Shown: piece by piece, positions 55,301 through 64,000 of the stretch
Layout: the number at the start of each line of letters is the position of its first letter
Position numbering within the stretch: position 1 is the first letter of the stretch
DNA from: Salvator merianae
Taxonomy: Eukaryota; Chordata; Lepidosauria; Squamata; Teiidae
Assembly: GCA_003586115.2 (NCBI GenBank)
Contig: QVOM02000021.1
Location: 8,942,248 to 9,006,247, forward strand
Direction of reading: 5' to 3'
DNA length: 64,000 nucleotides
Notes under the pieces: generated by a model
What the model was told of the DNA's origin: nothing
The model's input: only the letters and a program-made list of their open reading frames with translations
The model's database searches: none
Translations under genes and position numbers: made by a program

Positions 55301-58269
55301 GTGTGTGTGTGAAACTTCAGAAGGATGCAGTTCAGACTGAGGAGCTGTAGTATAAACGCAGCCAAAGAAGCCAGAAAGTTTCAAACCAGTTGGTCAACTT
55401 TGTAAGCAGTTAGCATACGGTTGCATGCTGTACCAAACCATGAGTTGGTGCACTAAACTTCAACCACATTGCAAATGCTCCTTTCAGTCGACCCCCCTCT
55501 GAATTTGTGCACACTCTATCTATCTCTGTATTTTCAACAGGGTGATGCTGTAATCGATCATGGTCAGTGACTAGATTGCCACTGAGATAGTTAAGGCAGG
55601 AAATCAAAGGGGTGGCTCCACCCCCTTGTCTGCAGAGAATTTAATGTAATTCAATGGCAAAGGGTCATTATGGCAAATCGGAAAGTGCCACATTTGAACT
55701 TAGACTTCCTGATCAGTACACAGACTGTATGATGTGGATTTTCAAGATATTTGATCTCCTGGCATATCTCTACAACAAAGAACCAGGCAAAGAATTTGTC
55801 ACTGAGAAATATCTCAAAATATAGTCTATAACAGTGGCTGATGCACCTCTCAACTCCAGGAGGGGCAGGGTGCCTCTGCTTACCCGGAGAAGTGAAAAGT
55901 CCATCATGTGGATATAGTCTGAAGTTAGGTATGATTTAGGCCACAATCCTAATGACGCTTTCCTGGAAGTAAGCACCACTGAACATTGGGATTTAATAGT
56001 GACTAGGACTCAAGTATGAGTTTCCTTGAAGCAGCAGCAGCAGCTGAACTGGCGGCAATTCACTCTAAATCTCATTTCTTTCAATCTGATCTACAGCCTA
56101 GCTGCAAACAAGTTTTACTATGCATTAACCCAGCTTTTGCTGTGGGGAAATCATACCAAAATATGAGATCACGCATCCAATGTACAGCATTGACTGTGAA
56201 ATCCACATTTTCTGCAGAGTGTTTTTTTCCAGCAGGGAAAGAAAGAAAGTTGGTTCTTCCAAAGGGTACTTATCTTTATGTGCGCCTACATCCTGCATTT
56301 TTAGAGGCTGGACACGGGAATTCCAGGGGAGGGTGACAAAACATTCCCTTCTTTCTTCTCCTGAATGGCATGACCAATTGTTTCCCCGGGAACACAAATC
56401 CAGGCCCTTCTTTTCCACCCTCGGACTTTAAAGTCTACAGAGTTGCACAGCAACGCTACTATGACTTTGATCTATAGCCCTGCTGCTAAGGTACTTTAAA
56501 TTTAAAATTCTTCCATGATATAGCTGCATTTTGCTTTTGCTTTGGTTGCCTTCACTCTATTAGAATGAGTATTTCTGTTTGAGTTCATAGGGTAGGGCAG
56601 CTGAGGGCTGAACAGTTCTCTGCTTTTCAGTTCTTTTGTTTGCCAGTTTGCACTAGAGCACTGCTACGGAAATAACACCATTGTCTTGCTTTGCTTGCAC
56701 CTTTGTTCCGGAGCGCAGAAGTGTAAAAGGGCAGAGAACGATGAGTTGTGTAGTCCAGTCTGAAGATTCTTAATGCAGAGGTAGGTGGGGAACAGAACAC
56801 TTAAAGTGCTCTGCCCCCTCCCTGTCTATGTTTTCAGTGGTTGCTTTGTAAGCCTGTCAGAGCACTTCAGTTATTGGGTGGTTATACAAATCTGTGAATC
56901 AATGTGTTTGCATAATCTTTACATCTGATAACAAATATGTAAATATGCACATCACATTTCAGTTTCGCCATGGTATGAAGACTCTGACTTCAGCCTAATG
57001 GTCAGCAACCACAAATCCCCTCTTGGTTCCCTTTCATATCATTACATCAGCCCTGGAGTGTCCAGTTTTTCAAACAAAGAACTCCACTTTGTACAGCAAC
57101 ACATACAGATATAAGTTCCACAGAGGCTCCAGATACATGTTCTAGGATTTCAGCCTGACATACTTAAGCTGAAACACATTGCACACTTTCCTTAAGCAGT
57201 AATAATCATTCCCATGAATGATTCAACCTTTTTTCTTTCAAAGAGCAAGGATGACCTCATGTTCCCCTCTCCTCCTTCACTGGGTATTGATTTTTTGAGA
57301 ATCCCCCTCAGCATCACTAATCCTGAATTATTTCACATTTTCAGTGATGTAGGGTGAGAAATTGGATTTATGGCACTGAAGTTCAAAGTCATGAGAATGC
57401 TCCTTTGCTTTGCAGAGTTGGAGCTGCCTCAAGTTTGCAAAATGGCTGAGCTTTCCTGTCTGTTGTCATGATGCTCCTCCAAAACTGTGTATGGAAAGGA
57501 CAAAATATAGTGGAAACATGAGAGCAGAGGGTGCCCATGATGACTTCTTGGCAACCCCAAAGCATCTGAGCCTGGTGGAAGGAAAAATTGAACCATCATT
57601 GTTGCCTGAGAATTGGATATAGCAGTAGTTTGTAGAGATTTGTCCAACTGATTCAGCTTTGAACCTCTTAAATTGGTTCAAACCAATCCAACTCCCTGTT
57701 CCATGGGACCATTTCAAATTGCACCAAACCACGAGGGTGTTTGCATGCTCTGGTTGAATACCCCTGTTCAGTTTTAATAGATTCAAGTTCGAATCAATGG
57801 TCCTTTAAACAGGGCTTTTAAAAGTAAATTTTAGTGTAAATTTAAGAATGAACAGACATAAACAGAATACAATAAAATATGCCAGAGACTAAGATAAGAT
57901 AACATGGTAGAGACTAGGAGGAGCTGACACCTACTTCCAGGAAAACTCTGGGAGCTGAATGTGTGATCATCTGCTTTTCATGGAATTGCTCTGCTGCTGA
58001 GCCATGGTCTCAGGTGTCCTCAAAGGTTGGCATGCCCTGAAATGCCACATGCCTACCATGCAAAGAACCGAACTCTACATGCAAGAAAGGCTTCTGGGGA
58101 TATACTTTTTCATGTATGCTGTGCTGTTCTGTGAGACAAGATTCAGGCTCATGTGTCATTGATTGTATAGACAACATGGAGTCATCTGCCCTCCAAAGGG
58201 AAATATTATTGTGCTGGGAGGAGCCTAAATGCTTGCAAAGCTATACTTAAACATTTGTTACAGGGTATC
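52303..58269. other. repeat-poor 6-kb stretch
   Basis: This is the longest interval without a recognisable transposon. It holds a (GAAA)n run (about 53,788-53,810), a 24-bp tandem duplication CCACCTCCCCCATCAGACTA (54,876-54,923) and a CT/AT microsatellite (about 55,071-55,110). No open frame shows a domain. The segment 53,460-53,660 (TTAATTAATCATTTGTATGC and neighbours) has the look of conserved non-coding DNA. Low TE density is compatible with constraint, but this needs alignment to other genomes. Confidence 0.4.
55110..55400 (+). promoter_or_regulatory. speculative promoter and non-coding first exon
   Basis: GAGTATAAGGACAG at about 55,226 could act as a TATA-type element. About 180 bases downstream, CAACTTTGTAAGCAG (about 55,397) contains a GTAAGC donor-like word. 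The intervening sequence lies in the repeat-poor interval. These are weak, common motifs, and no coding frame follows. Confidence 0.12.
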
Positions 58270-58446
58270 AGTGAGTCATGGAAGACTCCTGGATGACTGC
58301 ATGGGTGTCTCTGTGGGTACCCCTATGCAGTTTTCTTGGCAGAGATACAGAAGTGGCTTGGTATTGCCTACTTCCAGGGAGAGCTGGGGATCGATCTGGG
58401 AATCTTCTGCTTTCTAGGCTGCTTGCATTACCACTGAGCTACAGAC
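58270..58446 (-). mobile_element. tRNA-headed SINE, antisense
   Basis: Read in reverse it has TGTCTGTAGCTCAGTGGT (A box region), GATCGATCCCC (B box-like), GAAGTAGGCAATACCAAGCC and CTCTGCCAAGAAAACTGCAT. It then ends before the CAACAAC tail. It is the same family as 23,040. Confidence 0.85.
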
Positions 58447-58893
58447 ACTTCCAAACATGGGTGGGTACAAGAAGAAATTCCTCCCCCTGCCAAGCACTGG
58501 CTTATGAGCTTTGAAGTTCATGCAGTATCAGCAAATCTTCTTTTGATCTGATCCAACTTGAAATGAAACCTGTGAACCAGTGTGGGGCGAGGGAAAAACC
58601 TTCTGTTTGCATCCAGTTGTTTTCTGGCTGTCCCTGCATACCCAAAAGCAATGCAGCCTAACTGAGGGGGCATTATCAAAAACAAAACAGTGAATGCTGA
58701 ATGTGTCCAGACCCTTTAACCAATTAACTTCTTCTTTGCTATAGTCTCTCTGGTTAGGGCAACGTTAATTCTTAAGACTAAATATTGCATGCTGTCATCT
58801 GCCCCTTTGTGAAATAACTCAAAATGTACCTTGTTTCTAAGCACTTTGTTGTTTAGAGGGGAGGAGTCTTCATATGGACCATTGTTGTGGCAC
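58447..58893. other. no recognisable feature
   Basis: Non-coding. The stretch 58,710-58,870 is repeat-free. Confidence 0.35.
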
Positions 58894-59105
58894 ATGAACA
58901 TAAGAACTTAAGGGGAGCTCTGATGGATCTGATCATGGCCCATCTAGTCCATAATCCTGCCTCGCACATTGGTCCACCAGTTGCTTCTGGGCATCTCAAG
59001 CAGAATAAAAGGCAAAACCTTCACCTTCTCTTGACTCCCTGTAAATAGCCTTTAGAGGCATCTGCCTGTCTCTCCATCCTGGAAGCAGTATCTAGGCATC
59101 CTTTC
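58894..59105 (-). mobile_element. L2/CR1-type LINE 3' end, antisense
   Basis: GAACATAAGAACTTAAGGGG, ATGGCCCATCTAGTCC, CAAGCAGAATAAAAGGCAAAACC and CCTTTAGAGGCATCTGCC match 27,503 and 61,912. Only 3' UTR remains. Confidence 0.8.
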
Positions 59106-59605
59106 TATTAGGATCGTGCTGTTAGGTCACTGCAGGGCGGGTGCAATCAGTGGCAGGTTCTGCATGACAGCAGACTCTGCCACTTTTAGGACCAGAATGC
59201 TTGCTCTGGCTTTTGACGTGGAAGTGTGCAGTTCACCTGTCTCCCCAGCTGACAGCCATGCAAATGGTAAAGCCAGGGACCTTCCTAACCCTGGCTTTGG
59301 CATTTCTGCATGGCTGCATTTTTGTGGGAAGTAGTCCTGGAAGTTGGTCATTTCCTCCATCTACAAAAATAGCACTTTGCAGAGAGATGGTAAGGAAATG
59401 TCAGAGTGCCTTCTCCCTGCAGGAAAAGTGCTTCTGCCAGAGCCTTCCTCCCCTCTATCATGGGATGTTAGCACAGTGGGTGTGGGATTGTGGGATTCCT
59501 ACATTCTTTGAGCTCCTCCATAGCGCCATATGGATCCTGACGATGTAATGGTTTAAACATACATAGGAGCAGCAATGTATGTGTGGCAGCAATTATGCTC
59601 TGAAA
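59106..59605. other. no recognisable gene
   Basis: Non-coding. GACAGCCATGCAAATGG near 59,251 and GGCATGCAAATGGCC near 19,111 are similar and might mark a shared old repeat. Confidence 0.3.
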
Positions 59606-60629
59606 GGCCGCGGTCGGACATCGTCAATGTAATCCGTATAGAAGAGTACACGCAGTGAATTCGTCTTCTGGTCATTCCCACAGTTACAATTTAACACGGA
59701 GTCAATTCGTACTTGCTCGTTCCCACACTGATATTTCCCGTGCTTGGCAGTACCCTTTCTGCCTCCACCCCTCATCAAATTCTCCTCCCTATGCAGTCAG
59801 CGATTGGCTGCAGTCCCAACGTTCAAACCTTGACGTCACAGGGGCGGGAAAGTCAAGCTCCGCTCTCTGCATGTCCCCACTGCTGCCTCAGAACATGGAT
59901 TAACTTGGCAGCGTTACTAGTCATTCGCCGTTTGCTCCTCCCTGCAGCCTCTGTCTACCGAAGCAGAACTTAAAAACTACGTTCACTTTAAAACTATGAA
60001 CTTTAAAAAACTAAGCTTTTGAAATGCGCAGTTCTGCTATCCTGCTGTTTCACTTTAGCGCAACTGCGCAATTTAAAAGTAGCGGGAGAGGTGCATAACA
60101 AAGGGAAAAAGTGGGGAGGGAACGTGGGGGGGCTCTACTATTTTTAACTGTGTGCTGACCAGGCAAAACTCCAAACAGGCGCAGTTTATTTTTTCCTTTA
60201 AAGAGCAGACGGAAGTGGAGAAAGCCTTTAATTTCTTCCTGGCAGGATCGCAGCTTAGCGAAGAAGGAGGACGATTTCTTTTCCCCTGGCAGCGAGGGAA
60301 GGGAGGATAATGGAGGCAGAGGAAACTAATGTGCTTCCTGCCCACCCACAAAGTCTGTCATTGGACAGCACAAAATGGGGATCCCTCCCTCTGCACGCCC
60401 CCCAAAACAGTACGGTCCCTCTCAAATAATCGCTTTCCCCGTGCCCACAGCACAAAGTAAAGCGCGCTAGCGATCTGGAACGGCTTGAGAGTTCATTAAA
60501 TCCGAAGACAAAGTAATCCGGATTTCGCCAATTTAATCCATAAAAATTACGGAACGGCAAGATCATGTCGGGACAGCGGGAACTGAAGACGGCCTGTAAA
60601 CTGATTAAATGCCGTGTCGGAACGCAGCC
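59606..60629. mobile_element. 1.0-kb non-autonomous TIR element (family K), copy 2
   Basis: The left end GGCCGCGGTCGGACATCGT and the right end GCCGTGTCGGAACGCAGCC are imperfect inverted repeats, with AAA on both sides (59,603-59,605 and 60,630-60,632). It is collinear with 31,106-32,300 and shares long identical stretches, for example GCAAGATCATGTCGGGACAG. Several blocks are missing, giving a length of 1024 against 1195. The two copies are in the same orientation. Confidence 0.88.
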
Positions 60630-61911
60630 AAAGAGAACTTTTACAAAACAGATAAAACTTTCTTTTTTTGAATGCTAAAAATATGACTACAGAACAGATT
60701 CCAAATTGAGAAAGGGCAGGTCTCCACTTATGAAGTGAGGTGGCTTCATTGTGGGTGGATAGGGAAGGCATCTCCGCATCTCTGCATCTTTGCAGTGGCT
60801 GGTTATGGTGCCTCCATTCAGGGTGTGAAATCGTGTCCTGCAAACGCAGCATTTTCACTTGTGATTGTACCCAGAAATGGGGCACTGCAATTGCCACTGG
60901 GTGCCTGCTGCTGCCACAAATGGAGATACATGGCAGCAGATGACTTCTCGAGCAGTGGCGGGCACCTTCATTTGTAAATAGAGATGGGGCCAAACTGACC
61001 TTTGGAAACGTTTGCTCACAATTGTTTTCAATCTGTATTCCATGATCAGCAGCTTGTATTCCCATGCCATATCCCTCTATTTTTTTATTTTCAAAAAGGG
61101 AAGGATTACCAACCATGTTTAAGATTGCCTGGTTTATATGTTGACAACTCAAGCATATGCCTTCAGAAAGCTAGGACAACCATGTAAATAGATTTTCGTT
61201 CTGTAGCTTACAGCATTTTTAATTTCTGAGATCCATCTAGAATTGACTTTTTTTAAAAAAAGAAAAGCTATATTGTTCTTTACATTGATGGCTGTTCTGC
61301 CTTAGAACCACTACCTTATAGATTGCCGTTTAAGGAATAGTGGCTGTTTGTGATCCAGTGGGATTCAGCCAAGCTTCCATTTCCTTCATGAAATTCCATC
61401 TAGAACATTTTGATACAGAAATCAGAATGTTGCTCCAGTGTTCTGAATCCTAATGACATTTCAGGGATTCCAGATGAATGCCAATCACCTCTGGGGATAA
61501 GGAAAGCAAATTTACTTGACTATGTTGTGAAGGGTGATAGACTAATTCTGAGGAGAAGGCAGGCACCTGAAGGTAGTATCCATTCTGCCTGGATATCTGT
61601 GATTTTAATTATTTTAATTATTTAGAAATAGTGATATTATGGAGCAGCACTGGTATCGTAACTGTAGAGTGATATTGGAACTATGAAGCATCAAGGGGCA
61701 GGATTAGATGCCGAATGGTTGCATGACATACTGAAATAAAAGATGGGCCTAGCACTGACACTATCAGTGCTAAATGGGGCATAGAAGTGGAATAATGTTT
61801 GGTGGCCCATTCACTGGTCCTTGACATACTCCAGGGCCTTTGTTGGATGTCTCAGCATGCCATGTAGAGACAGAAGTGTTTCTAGCTGCCATGCAGACAG
61901 ATGGTGAATAA
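60630..61911. other. no recognised gene
   Basis: Non-coding. The 201-codon minus-strand frame that ends here starts in unique DNA and runs into the family K terminus, so it is not a gene. Nothing else was recognised. Confidence 0.4.
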
Positions 61912-62064
61912 GAAGAACATAAGAATATAAGAGGAGACCTATTGGCTCAGGCCACAGCCCATCTATTCCAGCATGCTGTCTTACACAGTGGTCCACCAAT
62001 TGCTTTGAGGCATTCTCAAGCAGAAGACAAAGGCAAAGCTTTCACCTCCTCTTGACTCCCTGCA
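61912..62064 (-). mobile_element. L2/CR1-type LINE 3' UTR, antisense
   Basis: AAGAACATAAGAATATAAGAGG, GGCTCAGGCCACAGCCC and TCTCAAGCAGAAGACAAAGGC match 27,503 and 58,894. It abuts the Tc1 remnant. Confidence 0.8.
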
Positions 62065-62065
62065 G

Positions 62066-62907
62066 AGTTCATGGTTCTGTCAGCTATGAAAAGGGCCTGA
62101 AGCAGCAAACAGCACACTTCCGTGTTTGACTGTTATGATCTTATTGTGGAATGTTGTGGGACCCATGTCTTTCGAAAGATTCCACCTTTGACTCATCACT
62201 CCACAGAACATTATTCCAAAAGGCTTGAGGGCTATCAAGGTGTTTTTTTTAGCAAATGTGAGACAAACAATTCTAATAGTGTGTTTCTAGTAGTGGAATT
62301 CGGAATGCCTCCTGATGGGTTATTATTGTGCTGTTGGAGAAATTGTGGTAGACCGGCCACTTCTGGGAAGAGTCACCACTGGTCCAATTTTTCTCTGTTT
62401 GAAGATAATGGCTCTCATTGCAGTTCACTGAAGTCCCAGAGCCTTAGAAATGGCTCCGTAACCCTTTCCAGGCTATTATATTTCAATAACTTTCTTTCTC
62501 ATCTGTTGTGGAATTTCTTTTGATCATGGCATAGTGTGCTGCTTATTGAGACCTTTTAGCCTATTCATTCCACATAGCTGGAAATGTTTTATTTAACTGA
62601 TGGCTGGGTTCAACAGGACTGGCAGTAATCAAGCCTGAGTGTGTCTAGCCTGATTATCAATTAAATTAGAGTCATTGATTCACTCAGTAACTAAGGGGGC
62701 AATCACTTTTTCATATGAGTGATAGAGGTGTTGGATTATTTTTTCTCTTCAGTCAATGAAACAGTCATTTGAAAACTATATTTGGTGTTTATTCAGGTTG
62801 TCTTTGTCTCATATTAAATTTTGTTTGAAGATTTGAGACAAGTGTGACAAATATGCAAAAATGGAAGAAATCAGGAAGGGGGCAAATACTTTTTCATGGC
62901 ACTGCAG
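62066..62907 (-). mobile_element. Tc1/mariner element, left end missing
   Basis: The right terminus GGGGGCAAATACTTTTTCAT...CACTGCAG (to 62,907) and the inner direct repeat GGGGGCAATCACTTTTTCAT (62,695) match the inverted-repeat/direct-repeat arrangement of a Tc1 family widespread in fish, frogs and reptiles. The minus strand encodes transposase pieces. From 62,066 the sequence matches mid-transposase (ACCAT/TTCATGGTT region, CCTGAAGCAGCAAA). The plus-strand 5' side is deleted, so the catalytic C-terminal half and the left inverted repeat are gone. It is inactive. Confidence 0.9.
62350..62532 (-). pseudogene. Tc1 transposase N-terminus (DNA-binding), broken
   Basis: Beginning at the ATG complementary to 62,530-62,532 the frame reads MP, a stop, SKEIPQQMRKKVIEI, two stops, then PGKGYGAISKALGLQ, a stop, TAMRAII. 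This is the paired-type helix-turn-helix of Tc1 transposases (usual form SKEI...MRKKVIEIYQSGKGYKAISKALGL). At least four in-frame stops show that it has been dead for long. A start placed at this ATG agrees with the family. Confidence 0.9.
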
Positions 62908-63194
62908 GTTTCTATAATGTTGGCAAGGAACAATAAGGCAGATAATTGAGATATAAAGAAAAAATGCCTCTCACAATGAAAAACAAGTGGTCTTTTGCTT
63001 TAAAAGGGAAGCATGGCATACATCAATGCCTTTGTGGGTTGTGTGACATGTAACTGAAATAAACTTCCAAAAATGTTAACAGCAGATTAATATTTTTTTT
63101 GCTAAAATTATAATTATGCCATAAATAGTAGTTAAACTCACAAACTATATAAAAGGCCTTACTAAATATCATTATAGTCTAAATGCAAGGGATG
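62908..63194. other. no recognisable feature
   Basis: AT-rich non-coding DNA. Confidence 0.4.
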
Positions 63195-63460
63195 AGATTT
63201 ATTTATTTACATTTACATTCTGCCGTGTATTCTATGGCCTCAGGGCAGCTTAGCACAGCTTAAAAATCACATAAAAACAATTTTAAATAATAAAACAGTA
63301 TGGTTTTAAAATAGATTTGAAAGTTGGAAGCAAAAAAGAAATATTGTGATTCCTTAGTAAAAGGCACAAGTAAAGAGGTTTGTCTTGACTAATCACTGAA
63401 ACATGCAAAGTGATGATACAAAGTGATGTGGGGCTAGAATACAGGTGTATAATTTTGAGG
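63195..63460 (-). mobile_element. L2/CR1-type LINE 3' end, antisense
   Basis: GAGATTTATTTATTTACATTT followed by TCTGCCGTG and CCTCAGGGCAGCTTAGCAC is the antisense of the standard LINE 3' UTR ending. AAAGGCACAAGTAAAGAGGTTT could be the coding tail (LKTFLF-like in reverse). Divergence is strong. Confidence 0.6.
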
Positions 63461-63510
63461 GTGTAGTGGTACTGACATAGAATGCTGAGATCTGAATGCT
63501 GGGAGTTGAT

Positions 63511-63835
63511 GAGCCTGTTCGCATGTACTCACTAGTGAGTGATCGGACGCTCACTAGTGAGGTGTGTCTGCATTGTGTGGAGGCCTGAGCTGTACTGGGA
63601 GCAGCAGCACTGCTTCTGGTATACAGAATTTGCACCTACTTCCAGGTGCAAATGCTGCACAGTGCAGCTGTGGCTGCACAGTTGTGTGCCACATCCCCAG
63701 TCACCATGGCAGCAGCCAGACGTTTCCATGCCCGCTGTCATAGTGGGTGGCCAGCAATTGCACTGTGACTGCTGGATGTCTATTCTGGGATGTTCCAGCT
63801 CTTGCAGTGTGATGGCTGCTGTATTGCAAAAGGCT
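63511..63835. mobile_element. Harbinger-like MITE (family H)
   Basis: The ends GAGCCTGTTCGCATG and TATTGCAAAAGGCTC are inverted repeats, with the canonical third base G changed to A on the left and its partner C changed to T on the right. ACTCACTAGTGAGTG and GACGCTCACTAGTGAG give the typical subterminal palindrome. The interior GGTGCAAATGCTGCAC matches the family. Confidence 0.8.
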
Positions 63836-63874
63836 CATAGTTTGGAACATCTGGAGAATCACAGTTGAGTACCT

Positions 63875-64000
63875 GGGCCTGTTCGCACTTGAAGCTAGTG
63901 AGCATCAGGGACTTTGTGGAGGACCGCGTGTTCGAGAGCAGACTTCAGCTGCTCCTGATCACTACTTGCTGTGGAGCACTAAATCATGCTGCACAGCTGG
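63875..64000. mobile_element. Harbinger-like MITE (family H), cut by window end
   Basis: It starts GGGCCTGTTCGCACTTGAAG with CTAGTGAGCATCAGGG behind it, then GAGCAGACTTCAGCTGCTCC and CTTGCTGTGGAGCAC. It begins only 39 bases after the previous copy and runs beyond the window. Confidence 0.8.

Noticed and set aside
60547..61152. 201-codon minus-strand gene
   Set aside because: No domain is present, and its 3' part runs through the terminal repeat of the family K transposon.

Overview
The window reads as repeat-rich, non-coding vertebrate nuclear DNA, most likely from a squamate reptile (lizard or snake). The reasons are the mix of retroelements: a RTE/Bov-B 3' end, CR1 with the ATTCTATG-type tail, many 3' ends of an L2/CR1-superfamily LINE, L1 pieces, tRNA-headed SINEs, a 5S-rRNA-like fragment, and several families of hAT-, PIF/Harbinger- and Tc1-like DNA transposons. 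Species cannot be fixed from the sequence. I found no host protein-coding gene that I can support. Almost every long open frame is explained by a transposon remnant or by a tandem or palindromic repeat whose composition keeps several frames open.

Layout. 0-9 kb: 5S-derived fragment, antisense LINE 3' end, a CR1 C-terminus (3.25-3.88 kb), a G-rich tract (6.28-6.53 kb), and a MITE (7.05-8.18 kb) split by a very GC-rich hAT-like element with an exact 8-bp target duplication. 9.95-11.96 kb: a C-rich minisatellite built on 30-bp monomers, with a core of 23 identical 60-bp dimers. 12.8-25 kb: MITEs, SINEs, Bov-B and LINE 3' ends, and a U6 snRNA pseudogene (23.93 kb). 25-31 kb: L1 3' end with target duplication, a long antisense LINE split by a foldback MITE, and an exact 89-bp duplication. 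31.1-32.3 kb and 59.6-60.6 kb: two copies of a non-autonomous terminal-inverted-repeat element of about 1.0-1.2 kb. 36-46 kb: nested MITEs, a LINE endonuclease remnant abutting a Harbinger-like element with internal tandem repeats, a nearly perfect 183-bp hAT hairpin, and an L1 ORF2 remnant split by a CR1 and a foldback MITE. 49-52 kb: a MITE split by a 1.3-kb hAT-like element. 52.3-58.3 kb: the most repeat-poor stretch, with weak hints of regulatory sequence. 58-64 kb: SINE, LINE ends, a dead Tc1 element and Harbinger-like copies.

No operon-like or cooperating gene set exists here. The story is layered transposition, with target duplications good enough to order several insertions in time. 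The most unusual objects are the two-level minisatellite, the hAT hairpin, the GC-rich hAT element and the families of internally palindromic MITEs. None is convincing evidence of a new functional system.
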